Positions 39,947-48,629 of a DNA stretch of 64,000 nucleotides are shown in pieces. Positions within the stretch are counted from its first letter, which is position 1. Each line of letters starts with the position of its first letter. The position numbers and the translations under genes were made by a program. The notes beneath the pieces were generated by a model. The model was not told the origin of the DNA, made no database searches, and saw only the letters and a list, made by a program, of their open reading frames with translations. Origin of the DNA: Pseudomonas sp. A-RE-19 (GTDB lineage Bacteria > Pseudomonadota > Gammaproteobacteria > Pseudomonadales > Pseudomonadaceae); contig NZ_JAHBDQ010000018.1 in NCBI RefSeq assembly GCF_019956555.1, positions 47,995 through 111,994 of the forward strand. Reading direction: 5' to 3'.

Positions 39947-40606
39947 TCAGGCGCGACTCAAATCACTCTGCATGTCACCCAGTTGCAGGGGCACCTGCTC
40001 GCCGAACAGATGCGGATAGCACTTTTTCAGGTGTTCGAAAAAGAACGCTTCAGGCACATCGGTGAACTGGCCGTGATCGATCAGATATTCCATCAGCTGC
40101 TCGCCATCACGGTTGAAGGGGTGGAACACGCTGTCGTTGATCCCGTCGAACTCCAGCGGCGCGACATTGAACAGTTCGCAGAGTTGTTGATTGAAGGCTG
40201 GGGTGGCTTTGACCCAACGCTCGTTCAGATACAACTCGGTGTAACCGTGCATGGCGAACACATCGCTCTTGAGCAGTTCGAGCAGGCGCGGCGTCGACAG
40301 ATGATTACGCACATCCGCCAGACCGATACGCGCCGGGATCCCGCAATGCCGGGCGGCACCTGCCAGCAGGGTGGCTTTGGGCACGCAATAGCTCTGCCCC
40401 GTCGCCAGCGCATAGCTGCCGCGCAAGGTCTCTGGATCACGGCTGAAGGTGTAGGGGTTGTAGCGCACGGCCTCGCGCACCGCGTAATAGAGATTGATCG
40501 CCTGCTCAAGCGGATCGCGCCCGGCGCCACGATGTCTTTCGGCGAACTCCACCACCGAGGGATGGTCGCTGTCGATGAAGCGGCCGGGGCTCAGACATGC
40601 GTGCAT
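39947..40606 (-). CDS. Transglutaminase-like superfamily protein
   Basis: A 219-residue protein with the papain/transglutaminase-fold core. The Cys is in GQSYCVPKATLLAGAARHCGIPARIG (Cys74) and the His in VFAMHGYTELYL (His120). In most relatives an Asp stands where WVKATPAFN has Lys133, so the usual third residue seems replaced. No signal peptide. It may be a cytoplasmic protease or amide-processing protein; function is unknown. Divergent from fadE across a 250-base gap. Confidence 0.8.
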   Translation of the reverse strand: MHACLSPGRFIDSDHPSVVEFAERHRGAGRDPLEQAINLYYAVREAVRYNPYTFSRDPETLRGSYALATGQSYCVPKATLLAGAARHCGIPARIGLADVRNHLSTPRLLELLKSDVFAMHGYTELYLNERWVKATPAFNQQLCELFNVAPLEFDGINDSVFHPFNRDGEQLMEYLIDHGQFTDVPEAFFFEHLKKCYPHLFGEQVPLQLGDMQSDLSRA

Positions 40607-40855
40607 GGGAACAATCTCCTGGGGGAAGCCACGAGTCTAGCGACAGCTTCAGCACAGAGATAACGACGTTTCGGCCAAATATCGGCGTTTGCCGACCTGT
40701 TGACGAAAGCGTTCAACCGTCCACCATCGAAATATCTGACGAATTTCAGCCGTTGCTTCCTACACGCTCAGACTCATCGCTCTGACGACCCACTTTTATG
40801 GATGCCGTCTAAGCTCTGAGAGTGGTTTTGCCTCTGGCTTCATGGAGAATTGAAT

Positions 40856-43303
40856 ATGCTGCTGTTGTGGATACTGGTTCTGGTGGTCGGAACTGCCTGC
40901 TTGGCACACCGCCGCACTGCGCCTCTGCCCGTCTTGGGCATCATCGCTGTCTATCTGCTGGCGATGGGCATCTTCAGCCGTGCCCCCGTCTGGCTCATGC
41001 TGATTCTCTGGGTGGCGCTCGCAGCCGTGGGCGCTTTCCTGTTGCTGCCGGATCTGCGCCGAAAACTCTTCACGGCACCGATGTTCAACTGGTTTCAAAA
41101 AAACTTGCCGCCGATGTCGCAAACCGAACGTGAAGCCATTGAAGCCGGCACGGTCTGGTGGGATGGCGAACTGTTCAGCGGTCGCCCGGACTGGAACAAG
41201 CTGCTGGCCTATCCAAAAGCGCAACTGAGCGAAGAGGAACAGGCGTTCATCGATGGCCCGACCGAAGAGCTCTGCGCCATGGTCAGCGATTGGCAGATCG
41301 GCCAGTTGATGGATCTGCCGCCCAAGGCCTGGGAGCACATCAAACAGCATGGCTTTTTTGCCCTGATCATTCCCAAAGAATACGGGGGTAAAGGCTTCTC
41401 GGCTTATGCCCACTCCCAGATCGCAATGAAACTGGCGACCCGCAGCGGTGACCTGGCCTCCACCGTCATGGTGCCCAACTCCCTCGGCCCGGCGGAACTG
41501 CTGCTGCATTACGGCACCGACGAACAGCGCAATCATTACCTGCCACGGCTGGCCCGCGGCGACGATATCCCCTGCTTTGCCCTGACCGGCCCGATGGCGG
41601 GCTCCAACGTCGGCGGGATGACCGACACCGGGGTGATCTGCAAAGGTGAATGGGAAGGCAAGGAAACCCTCGGCCTGCGCCTTAACTGGGAAAAGCGCTA
41701 CATCACCCTCGGCCCGGTGGCGACCTTGATCGGCCTGGCCTTCAAGGCCTATGACCCGGATCATCTGCTGGGCGACAAAGTCGACCTGGGGATCAGCCTC
41801 GCCTTGATTCCAACCCAGACCCCCGGTGTAGAAATCGGCCGCCGTCACCTGCCGCTGGGCGCCTCTTTCATGAACGGCCCGAACTCTGGCAAGGATGTGT
41901 TCGTGCCGCTGGAGTTCATCATTGGCGGTCAGGAGATGCTCGGTGAGGGCTGGATGATGCTGATGAACTGCCTGTCGGTCGGGCGTTCCATTTCACTGCC
42001 TGCCATCGGTACCGCTGCGGGCAAGTTCACCAGCCTGGTGACGGGCCAATATGCGCAGGTTCGCGAACAATTCAACGCGCCGCTGTCAGCCTTCGAAGGG
42101 ATTCAGGAAGCACTGGCGCGGATCGGCGGCAGTACCTGGCTGATGGACAGCGCACGGATGCTCACCGCCAACGCGGTAGACCTCGGCGAAAAACCGTCGG
42201 TACCCTCGGCCATTATCAAATACCACCTCTCCGAGCGCGGCCGCGAGTGCATCAGCCATGCCATGGATGTTCACGGCGGCAGGGCCATCATCATGGGCCC
42301 GAACAACTACCTGGCGCGTAGTTGGCAAGGTGCGCCCATTTCCGTCACGGTCGAAGGCGCGAACATCCTGACACGCAATTTGATGATCTTCGGCCAGGGT
42401 GCCATTCGCTGCCATCCGTTCGTACTCAAGGAAATGGCCCTCGCCCACCGCGAAGACAAACAACAGGCACTGATTGAATTCGACGCATTGCTGCTCGACC
42501 ACATCGGTTTTGCCATAAGCAACGCCGCCAGCACCCTGGTGCTGAACCTTGGCCTCGGACATTTCGAACACGTGCCCGGGGACAAGCTCAGCCAAGGCTA
42601 CTTTCGCGCCCTCAACCGTCAGGCTGCGGCCTTTGCCCTGCTTGCAGACCTGAGCATGATGCTGCTGGGCGGCGAACTGAAACGCCGCGAACGGTTGTCC
42701 GCGCGTCTGGGTGATGTGCTCAGTCATCTGTATCTGGCCTCCGCCGCGCTCAAGCGTTATCACGATCTCGATTCACCGGAGCATATGCATCCGCTGTTCA
42801 ACTGGGCCATGGAGGAGAGCCTCGGTCAGTCCGAACGTGCACTGGACGAACTGCTGACCAACTTCCCGAACAAGGTACTTGGATGCCTGCTGCGGGTGAT
42901 GGTGTTCCCGTTCGGTCGCCGCCACAGAGGCCCGTCGGACAGATTGGCGGCCAAAGTCGCGGCGGTCATCGGTCGCGCCAAGGGCGATCCAACACTTGAG
43001 GAGTTATTGGGAGGCTGCTATCGCCCGCAATCACCAGAGGATTCGGTCGGCGCCCTGCAGCACGCCTGCGATTTGTTGAACGCCGCCAAGCCTCTGCAGA
43101 AAAAACTCAACACGGCACTGAGAAGTCGCCAGGTTAAACCCACTATCAGCGAAACCGCCATCGATGCGGCGCTCGAGGCTGGCGTCTTGCAACCGGTTGA
43201 AGCCGAGACCTTGCGCGTGGCAGAAGTGGCACGACGCAAGGTGATTGATGTCGATGATTTCGACCCAAAGGAGCTGGTATTGGCCAAAGGCAAGGTCCGC
43301 TGA
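40856..43303 (+). CDS. fadE: Acyl-CoA dehydrogenase (FadE, long form)
   Basis: An 815-residue flavoenzyme for the first oxidation step of fatty acid beta-oxidation. Two N-terminal membrane helices (about residues 1-17 and 25-60) are followed by the acyl-CoA dehydrogenase core (IIPKEYGGKGFSAYAHSQI, CFALTGPMAGSNVG) and a long C-terminal domain, as in E. coli FadE. The ATG at 40856 lies eight bases after GGAG; the TTG two codons upstream is less likely. Confidence 0.94.
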   Translation: MLLLWILVLVVGTACLAHRRTAPLPVLGIIAVYLLAMGIFSRAPVWLMLILWVALAAVGAFLLLPDLRRKLFTAPMFNWFQKNLPPMSQTEREAIEAGTVWWDGELFSGRPDWNKLLAYPKAQLSEEEQAFIDGPTEELCAMVSDWQIGQLMDLPPKAWEHIKQHGFFALIIPKEYGGKGFSAYAHSQIAMKLATRSGDLASTVMVPNSLGPAELLLHYGTDEQRNHYLPRLARGDDIPCFALTGPMAGSNVGGMTDTGVICKGEWEGKETLGLRLNWEKRYITLGPVATLIGLAFKAYDPDHLLGDKVDLGISLALIPTQTPGVEIGRRHLPLGASFMNGPNSGKDVFVPLEFIIGGQEMLGEGWMMLMNCLSVGRSISLPAIGTAAGKFTSLVTGQYAQVREQFNAPLSAFEGIQEALARIGGSTWLMDSARMLTANAVDLGEKPSVPSAIIKYHLSERGRECISHAMDVHGGRAIIMGPNNYLARSWQGAPISVTVEGANILTRNLMIFGQGAIRCHPFVLKEMALAHREDKQQALIEFDALLLDHIGFAISNAASTLVLNLGLGHFEHVPGDKLSQGYFRALNRQAAAFALLADLSMMLLGGELKRRERLSARLGDVLSHLYLASAALKRYHDLDSPEHMHPLFNWAMEESLGQSERALDELLTNFPNKVLGCLLRVMVFPFGRRHRGPSDRLAAKVAAVIGRAKGDPTLEELLGGCYRPQSPEDSVGALQHACDLLNAAKPLQKKLNTALRSRQVKPTISETAIDAALEAGVLQPVEAETLRVAEVARRKVIDVDDFDPKELVLAKGKVR

Positions 43304-43417
43304 TCCGGCGGACCCTGTGTCTTGCACGGGACTCTTTACTATGTGCTCTCTATCATGGGAAAAGGGGCGCAAGAGCTTTATACTCTCGCGCCCGTTTTGC
43401 TCTTGAGGACTTATCTC

Positions 43418-43825
43418 GTGTCCAACGTCGTTGCCGATCATCTCGTCTTGCTCGACCACCTGCGCAGCATCCTGGTCGCCGTAGGTGAGGCCGAACAGGT
43501 TCCCGAAGAAAGCCATGCCTTGTTCCTGGAGCGCTTCGACGAACTGCGTGCCCTGCTGCCGGTCGACCCGATCGAAAGCCAATACCTGGGCCAGGACATT
43601 CTGTGCCAGGTCATCACTCGCTATCCGCAAATTGCCCACCTGGTCCCGCGCGACCTGCTTTGGTACTTCGCCGGTGACTGCCTGCATTACATGCCCGATG
43701 ATGAAATCGACCTGTACCAGGCCCTGGAAGAACGTCGCTTCGAAGCCGAACAGAACGACGAACCGTTCGACTGGAATCAGGAAAAACAGCTGCTGGCGAT
43801 GTCGAACCAGGACAGCAAGCACTGA
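43418..43825 (+). CDS. PA2817 family small conserved protein
   Basis: A 135-residue acidic protein starting at the GTG at 43418 (VSNVVADHLVLLDHL), nine bases after GAGG. It contains VPRDLLWYFAGDCLHYMPDDEIDLYQALEERRFEAE. It matches my memory of a small family next to fadE in Pseudomonas. No signal or membrane segment. Function unknown. Confidence 0.75.
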   Translation: MSNVVADHLVLLDHLRSILVAVGEAEQVPEESHALFLERFDELRALLPVDPIESQYLGQDILCQVITRYPQIAHLVPRDLLWYFAGDCLHYMPDDEIDLYQALEERRFEAEQNDEPFDWNQEKQLLAMSNQDSKH

Positions 43826-43843
43826 TCCCACGATCAGTTATGC

Positions 43844-43877
43844 AAAAGGCCCGCATGGTTGAACATGCGGGCCTTTT
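43844..43877 (+). terminator. Intrinsic terminator
   Basis: Stem AAAAGGCCCGCATG-GTTGAA-CATGCGGGCCTTTT with a T-run ends the fadE-side operon. Confidence 0.92.
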
Positions 43878-43891
43878 TATTGGTTCGTGAA

Positions 43892-43977
43892 GATCAAAAG
43901 ATCGCAGCCTTCGGCAGCTCCTACGGGGTGTACGCCATCTCAATGTAGGAGCTGCCGAAGGCTGCGATCTTTTGATC
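43892..43977. repeat. REPIN-like palindrome, same class as 15124-15222
   Basis: Arms GATCAAAAGATCGCAGCC and its complement enclose TTCGGCAGCTCCTAC/GTAGGAGCTGCCGAA. It lies between the terminator and the LysR 3' end. Confidence 0.88.
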
Positions 43978-43983
43978 TTGACC

Positions 43984-44982
43984 TCAAAGCAATCCATCAC
44001 TCTCGGGCAACTCATACTCCGCCGCGACCTTGCCCGAATCACTTGACCTGCCCGGCTTGCTCAAGGTCGGCTCCTTCTCCAGGCATTCCACCAGATAGTC
44101 GATAAACACCCGTAATTTGGGCGGTAAATAGCGGGTTGGCGAATGCAATAACCAGGCGCCTCCGTGGTAGGACGCCAGAAAGGTCCAGTCCGGCAGTACC
44201 TGCACAATCAGCCCTTGCTCCAGCGCATAACGGGCGGTGAAGTACGGCAGGCTGCCGATCCCGATGTGTTGCAACACCGCGCCCAATCGCACGCCGGTGT
44301 GATTGGCGGCATAACGCCCGCGCACGCCGACCGTCACAGCCTTGGTGCCCTTCTTGAACTTCCAGCGTGCATCGCTCGGGGTTTCGCCCAGATAGATGCA
44401 ACTGTGGTTGAGCAAATCGTGGGGATGAGTCGGCGTGCCGTGTTCGGCCAGGTACTGCGGTGTTGCACAGAGCAAATGATCGATGGTCAGCAACTGCCGC
44501 CCCACCAGCCCTGCGGGCGGACGATCGGTAATACGGATCGCCAGGTCGACGTTATCGTCGATCAAATCCACCTGACGGTCCTCAAGCAACAATTCCACAT
44601 CCACTTTGGGATAACGCCGCAGAAATTCCGGCATATGTGGATGGATCACGAATCGCCCGACGGCCTTGGGCACACTGACGCGCACCAGCCCTTCCGCTTC
44701 ATGGGTGAACTGACCGCTGATTTCCATTACCGACTTCGCCGCGCTGACCATCTCCTGACAACGCTTGAACACTTCTTCACCACCGTCACTCAAGCGCAGC
44801 TTGCGCGTGGTGCGTTGCAGCAGACGGGTGGCAAGCGCCTTCTCCAGACGTGAAATGCTGCGACTGACCGCTGAGGGGGAAGAGCCTAATTGGCGCGCTG
44901 CTTCAGAGAAACTGCCGGTCTCGACAACCTTGACGAAAATCGCCATTTCACCGAGCAATGGCAGGGGAAGATTTATGCTCAC
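43984..44982 (-). CDS. LysR family transcriptional regulator
   Basis: A 332-residue regulator with an N-terminal winged helix (GSFSEAARQLGSSPSAVSRSISRLEKALATRLLQRTTRKLRL) and a ligand domain that resembles the CrgA/PecT-type group. It is divergent from the alaX-oxygenase-lysE operon and likely controls it, binding the 90-base gap between them. Ligand unknown, perhaps an amino acid. Confidence 0.9.
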   Translation of the reverse strand: MSINLPLPLLGEMAIFVKVVETGSFSEAARQLGSSPSAVSRSISRLEKALATRLLQRTTRKLRLSDGGEEVFKRCQEMVSAAKSVMEISGQFTHEAEGLVRVSVPKAVGRFVIHPHMPEFLRRYPKVDVELLLEDRQVDLIDDNVDLAIRITDRPPAGLVGRQLLTIDHLLCATPQYLAEHGTPTHPHDLLNHSCIYLGETPSDARWKFKKGTKAVTVGVRGRYAANHTGVRLGAVLQHIGIGSLPYFTARYALEQGLIVQVLPDWTFLASYHGGAWLLHSPTRYLPPKLRVFIDYLVECLEKEPTLSKPGRSSDSGKVAAEYELPESDGLL

Positions 44983-45012
44983 AGCGCAACAGTCCTTTGA
45001 TGATTGGACGGA

Positions 45013-45041
45013 TTATCACGCAATTCCACGATTCATATAAT
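45013..45041 (+). promoter_or_regulatory. Promoter of the alaX-oxygenase-lysE operon
   Basis: TTATCA (-35, 45013-45018) and a perfect TATAAT (-10, 45036-45041) are spaced by 17 bases. The start would be near 45048. It lies in the gap to the divergent LysR gene, so regulation by that protein is likely. Confidence 0.65.
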
Positions 45042-45072
45042 AAAAATAGAAACTTTAATGAGGGCATGGAAT

Positions 45073-45699
45073 ATGACGCTTCGCCTCTTTTTCCATAGTG
45101 ATGACCTCAAGGCCAATGTGGAAGTCCTGGATTGCACACCCCAGGAAAACGAATTCGCCGTGGTGCTGCGCGCCACACTGTTCCACCCCCAAGGCGGAGG
45201 GCAGCCCTCTGACACCGGGTGGATCGGCGAAAGCCAGGTATTACGCGTGGTTCAGGATCCAGACCGGATCATCCATTTCGTCGACCACCCGGTAAAACTC
45301 GGCATGATCCAGATTCGGGTCGACGAACAACGCCGTCAGTTCAATACGCGCATGCATTCGGCGGGGCATTTGATCGGTCACTTCGTTCAGGCCATGGGCT
45401 GGATGCCGACCAAGGCGCATCACTGGCCAGACGAAGGACGTGTCCAGTTCAAACCGGGTGATGGCGCGCAGGAAGTCGATGCCCAGACGATTCAACACGG
45501 CATCAAGCAATGGATCGCCCATGACCTGCCGCGCCTGACATCGTTGCGCGAAGGTACCCGGGAGATCGGTTTCGGTGAACTGCCCGCCTACGGCTGTGGC
45601 GGCACCCATGTACGGAGCCTGAAGGATTTGGGCACGGTCACGATCGCTTCCCTTTCACAGAAAAAGGGAACGCTGTCAGTCCACTACAACGTGGATTGA
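45073..45699 (+). CDS. Alanyl-tRNA editing protein (AlaX family)
   Basis: A 208-residue free-standing editing domain related to AlaRS. The metal-binding motifs are HSAGH (His95, His99) and CGGTH (Cys175, His179), and GGGQPSDTG lies in the N-terminal part, as in the AlaX-M group. Such proteins hydrolyse mischarged tRNA, mainly Ser-tRNA(Ala) or Gly-tRNA(Ala). The ATG at 45073 was chosen over one at 45058, as AGGG lies nine bases before it. First gene of an operon with an oxygenase and a LysE exporter. Confidence 0.9.
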   Translation: MTLRLFFHSDDLKANVEVLDCTPQENEFAVVLRATLFHPQGGGQPSDTGWIGESQVLRVVQDPDRIIHFVDHPVKLGMIQIRVDEQRRQFNTRMHSAGHLIGHFVQAMGWMPTKAHHWPDEGRVQFKPGDGAQEVDAQTIQHGIKQWIAHDLPRLTSLREGTREIGFGELPAYGCGGTHVRSLKDLGTVTIASLSQKKGTLSVHYNVD

Positions 45700-45792
45700 G
45701 CATTTGGGCGATGTCGGCCCCGTCATCGCCTGACGCCGGGGGAGCCTGCATTCGCGGGCTCTGTTGACTCTCTGATAGATGGACCTAAAAAC

Positions 45793-46563
45793 ATGATGCT
45801 TGACGTCGAGCGTCTCGATGAGACGTGCATACAAAAACTGGCCAATGAAGAAGTCCTCGCCATCCGTGTCAAAGGCCTGTTGCCTCGGCCGCTGGCGATA
45901 CAGATCGGCGACAAGATCCTCGCCCCGGGTTTCGAAGGCTACATCAACGCGCCAAGCATCGGTCGCATCGGCATGGCGTTTTATGAGGCGGAAAACCAGC
46001 CGCTGCTGATCGAGGACTATTTCGAACGCGCCACCAGCAACATCGCTGAATTGCGCAGCCGTTGTGCCCCCTACTCCTCTCCTGTCGACACCCTGCGCTG
46101 CATGCTCGACGAATCCTGGCCCGCGGGCGCGCATCTGGAAAATCTCTACGGTCGCAAGATGTATGTGGGCTTGTCCCGGGTCGTCAAACCGGGAGTGTGC
46201 TTCCTCGCCCATCACGACATTTTCGCCAAGGATGCCCCGGACAGCTTCCAGGCCAGAAGCCTGGAAGCGCAGTTCGCCTGCAATGTTTACCTGAACATGC
46301 CGACCGAGGGCGGCGCGTTACAGATGTGGGACCACGACATTACCCCGGACCAGTTCGACGAAATGCGGGGTGACAGCTACGGCATCGACCCGGCCTTGCT
46401 CGGCCCTCCAACGCTGGAGATTCGTCCGGAGTCAGGGGATTTCATCATGTTCAACTCGCGCTGCATGCACTCGGTAACCCCGGGCGTGGACGACCCGCGA
46501 TTGAGCCTTTCTTTCTTTGTCGGCTATCGCGGCAATGCTTCCCCCCTGACTTTCTGGAGTTGA
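45793..46563 (+). CDS. Fe(II)/2-oxoglutarate-dependent oxygenase, probable amino acid hydroxylase
   Basis: A 256-residue jelly-roll oxygenase. The facial triad is His140-x-Asp142 (LAHHDIF) and His226 (RCMHSVTPG), with Arg236 (DPRLSLSFF) to bind 2-oxoglutarate. The intact Asp predicts hydroxylation; radical halogenases of this fold have Gly or Ala there. Size and motif spacing recall the BesD-like amino acid halogenase/hydroxylase group, but this is inference. Between alaX and a LysE-type exporter gene, two bases from the latter. Two adjacent Met codons start the frame; either may be used. Confidence 0.8.
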   Translation: MMLDVERLDETCIQKLANEEVLAIRVKGLLPRPLAIQIGDKILAPGFEGYINAPSIGRIGMAFYEAENQPLLIEDYFERATSNIAELRSRCAPYSSPVDTLRCMLDESWPAGAHLENLYGRKMYVGLSRVVKPGVCFLAHHDIFAKDAPDSFQARSLEAQFACNVYLNMPTEGGALQMWDHDITPDQFDEMRGDSYGIDPALLGPPTLEIRPESGDFIMFNSRCMHSVTPGVDDPRLSLSFFVGYRGNASPLTFWS

Positions 46564-46564
46564 G

Positions 46565-47203
46565 ATGTTTTCGAATTACCTGGGCGAGTTTCTGGCGCTG
46601 GCAACCATCCACTTCCTGGCCGTGGTCGCACCTGGCCCGGACTTCGCCGTGACCATCCGCCAAAGCGTGCGTTTCGGCCGGTTAGTGGGCATCTGCACGG
46701 CGCTGGGCATTGGCGCGGGCATTTCCGTGCATGTGCTTTACACCTTGCTCGGTGTCGGCGCGCTGATGCACACCACGCCCTGGTTATTGACAGTGGCCAA
46801 GGTGGTCGGCGGCGCCTACATTTTGTACCTCGGCGTCAGCCTGTTGCGCAGCAAACCCAAATCAGCGATTGAAGGCGACAAGGGTGAAGAAGCGTCAATT
46901 GAACAGCAGACCTTGTTCAAGGCCTTCAGCACGGGGTTTCTGACCAACGCCACCAACCCCAAGGCAACGCTGTTTTTCCTGGCGATTTTCACAACGATCA
47001 TCAGCGCCACGACGCCGCTGCAGATTCAGGCGCTGTACGGGCTGTGGATGTGTTTTGTGAACGCCTTGTGGTTCGTGATCGTGGCCCTGTTCTTTTCCAG
47101 CGCCCGGGTACGATTGCTGTTCATGCGCATGGGGCACTGGTTCGAACGAACCATGGGGGTGATTCTGATTCTGTTCGCCGGCCGGTTGATTCTGTCGATG
47201 TAA
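46565..47203 (+). CDS. LysE family amino acid exporter
   Basis: A 212-residue membrane protein with six helices and the LysE/RhtB hallmark FLAVVAPGPDFAVTIRQSVRFGR near the N-terminus. FLTNATNPKATLFFLAIF is the second conserved region. Family members export lysine, threonine, homoserine, leucine and analogues. Cotranscribed one base after the oxygenase stop, so the product of that enzyme is the natural candidate substrate. Confidence 0.92.
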   Translation: MFSNYLGEFLALATIHFLAVVAPGPDFAVTIRQSVRFGRLVGICTALGIGAGISVHVLYTLLGVGALMHTTPWLLTVAKVVGGAYILYLGVSLLRSKPKSAIEGDKGEEASIEQQTLFKAFSTGFLTNATNPKATLFFLAIFTTIISATTPLQIQALYGLWMCFVNALWFVIVALFFSSARVRLLFMRMGHWFERTMGVILILFAGRLILSM

Positions 47204-47237
47204 AAAAACGGCCCGCTCAGTCTGACTGGCGGGCCGT
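47202..47237 (-). terminator. Intrinsic terminator of the oprD-like gene
   Basis: Stem ACGGCCCGC (47208-47216) pairs with GCGGGCCGT (47229-47237). A T-run follows only in the minus-strand reading. It may also help end the lysE transcript, though without a T-run. Confidence 0.8.
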
Positions 47238-47268
47238 CGATATCATTTCTTGCTCGATAGTCCAGACC

Positions 47269-48510
47269 TTACCAAAGCGCCAGGGTGTAGCTGATGATCA
47301 AGCGATTCTCATCCAGATCATTGCCAAAGTTCGAACGCACCGACGCGTTGCGCCATTTGAAGCCCAGGCCTTTCAACGTACCGTCCTGCACCACGTAGGC
47401 GATATCGGTGTTGCGCTCCCACTCCTTGCCTTCACCCGGAGCACTGCGCTGCACGTTATCTCCCGAGATGTAGCGGGTCATAAAGCTCAACCCCGGCACA
47501 CCCAATGCGGCGAAGTTGTAGTCATAACGCGTTTGCCAGGAGTGTTCGTCAACGTTGGCGAAGTCACCGATCTGCACGAAGTTGACCAGGTACGGATCGC
47601 TGCGTCCGATGTAAGGGAACGGATCGTCGCCGCTCATGCGCTGGTAGCCGAAGCCCAGCGCGTGGCCGCCGAGGCTGTAGGTAAACATCGCACCGAAAGC
47701 CTGGTTGTCGAGGTCACGAAAGTTGCCATCTTCGGTGCTGCGCGCATAGCGCACGTCGCTCTTGAGCGACTGGCCGGCCCCCAAGTCCAGCAGATGCACC
47801 AACCCGAGGTAGTTTTGCCGGTAGATATTTTCCAGCGTGCCGTAGCGGTACTGCGCTGTCAGGTTCGGCAGAAACTGATAGTCAGCCCCGGCGAACTGGA
47901 ACTTGTCGCTTTTGCCACCGATGCGATTGGCAGTCATGTCCTGATAGTCGGTGGAATCGACAAAGTTGATCTGCGTGAGTTGACCGGCGGTGAGCTTCAA
48001 ACGGTCGATTTCCTGCACATTGACCAGGCCGCCCTTGAAAGTTGACGGCAACAGACGAGTGTCGTTGGAACTCACCACCGGATCCTTGATCTGCAACGTC
48101 CCCAGCTTTAGCGTGCTGTTGGACAAGTGCACTTTGGCGGTCAGGCCCAACTCGCCATAGCGATCCTGCGAGCCACCCGACAAATCCGGTGGCAACAGAT
48201 TGGTGCCCGCCGTGCCGCCGCCGGAGTCCAGTTTAAAACCGGCCATGCCCAGCGCATCCAGACCAAAACCCAGCGTGCCAGCGGTATACCCGGACTCCAT
48301 CCGCAGCAGAAAACCCTGCGCCCATTCCTCGGCCTTTTCTCGCGACCCGTCCTGGCGGAAATCGCGATTGAAGTAAAAGTTGCGTGCCTCCAGGCTGCCT
48401 TTACTGTCGGCAATGAAATCCGCCTGAGCGGCCGGTGCGCCGAGCAAGCTCAAGCCGAGCAATGTGCCGACCGGGAGGTACAACCGTTGGGTGGAAAGCG
48501 AATTGTTCAT
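47269..48510 (-). CDS. OprD family outer membrane porin
   Basis: A 413-residue porin. A signal peptide (residues 1-30, cleaved after AQA before DFIADSKG) is followed by the OprD start SLEARNFYFNRDFR and a C-terminal aromatic residue (YTLALW). OprD-type porins take up amino acids, peptides or small carboxylates. The ATG at 48510 (MNNSLSTQRL) was chosen over one 25 codons upstream. It lies 120 bases downstream of an MFS transporter gene on the same strand, so they likely share a substrate. Confidence 0.92.
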   Translation of the reverse strand: MNNSLSTQRLYLPVGTLLGLSLLGAPAAQADFIADSKGSLEARNFYFNRDFRQDGSREKAEEWAQGFLLRMESGYTAGTLGFGLDALGMAGFKLDSGGGTAGTNLLPPDLSGGSQDRYGELGLTAKVHLSNSTLKLGTLQIKDPVVSSNDTRLLPSTFKGGLVNVQEIDRLKLTAGQLTQINFVDSTDYQDMTANRIGGKSDKFQFAGADYQFLPNLTAQYRYGTLENIYRQNYLGLVHLLDLGAGQSLKSDVRYARSTEDGNFRDLDNQAFGAMFTYSLGGHALGFGYQRMSGDDPFPYIGRSDPYLVNFVQIGDFANVDEHSWQTRYDYNFAALGVPGLSFMTRYISGDNVQRSAPGEGKEWERNTDIAYVVQDGTLKGLGFKWRNASVRSNFGNDLDENRLIISYTLALW

Positions 48511-48629
48511 GCCTGCTCCTGTTACGGACGCGAGCGAGCCCTCTCGGGGGCGTTGCGATCGCGACCGATGTTTGTCGATTAGCAATGGATCAGCGACGTC
48601 TGAGCAGAGCTGCCCAGACGTGTCCGGGT

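Noticed and set aside
40796..41848. 350-codon minus-strand frame opposite fadE
   Set aside because: Shadow of fadE, with no family features.
45793..46563. Radical halogenase
   Set aside because: The Asp of the HxD metal site is intact; halogenases need Gly or Ala there to bind the halide.
47202..47237. Terminator for the lysE operon on the plus strand
   Set aside because: No T-run follows the stem in that direction; the A-run before it fits a minus-strand terminator.
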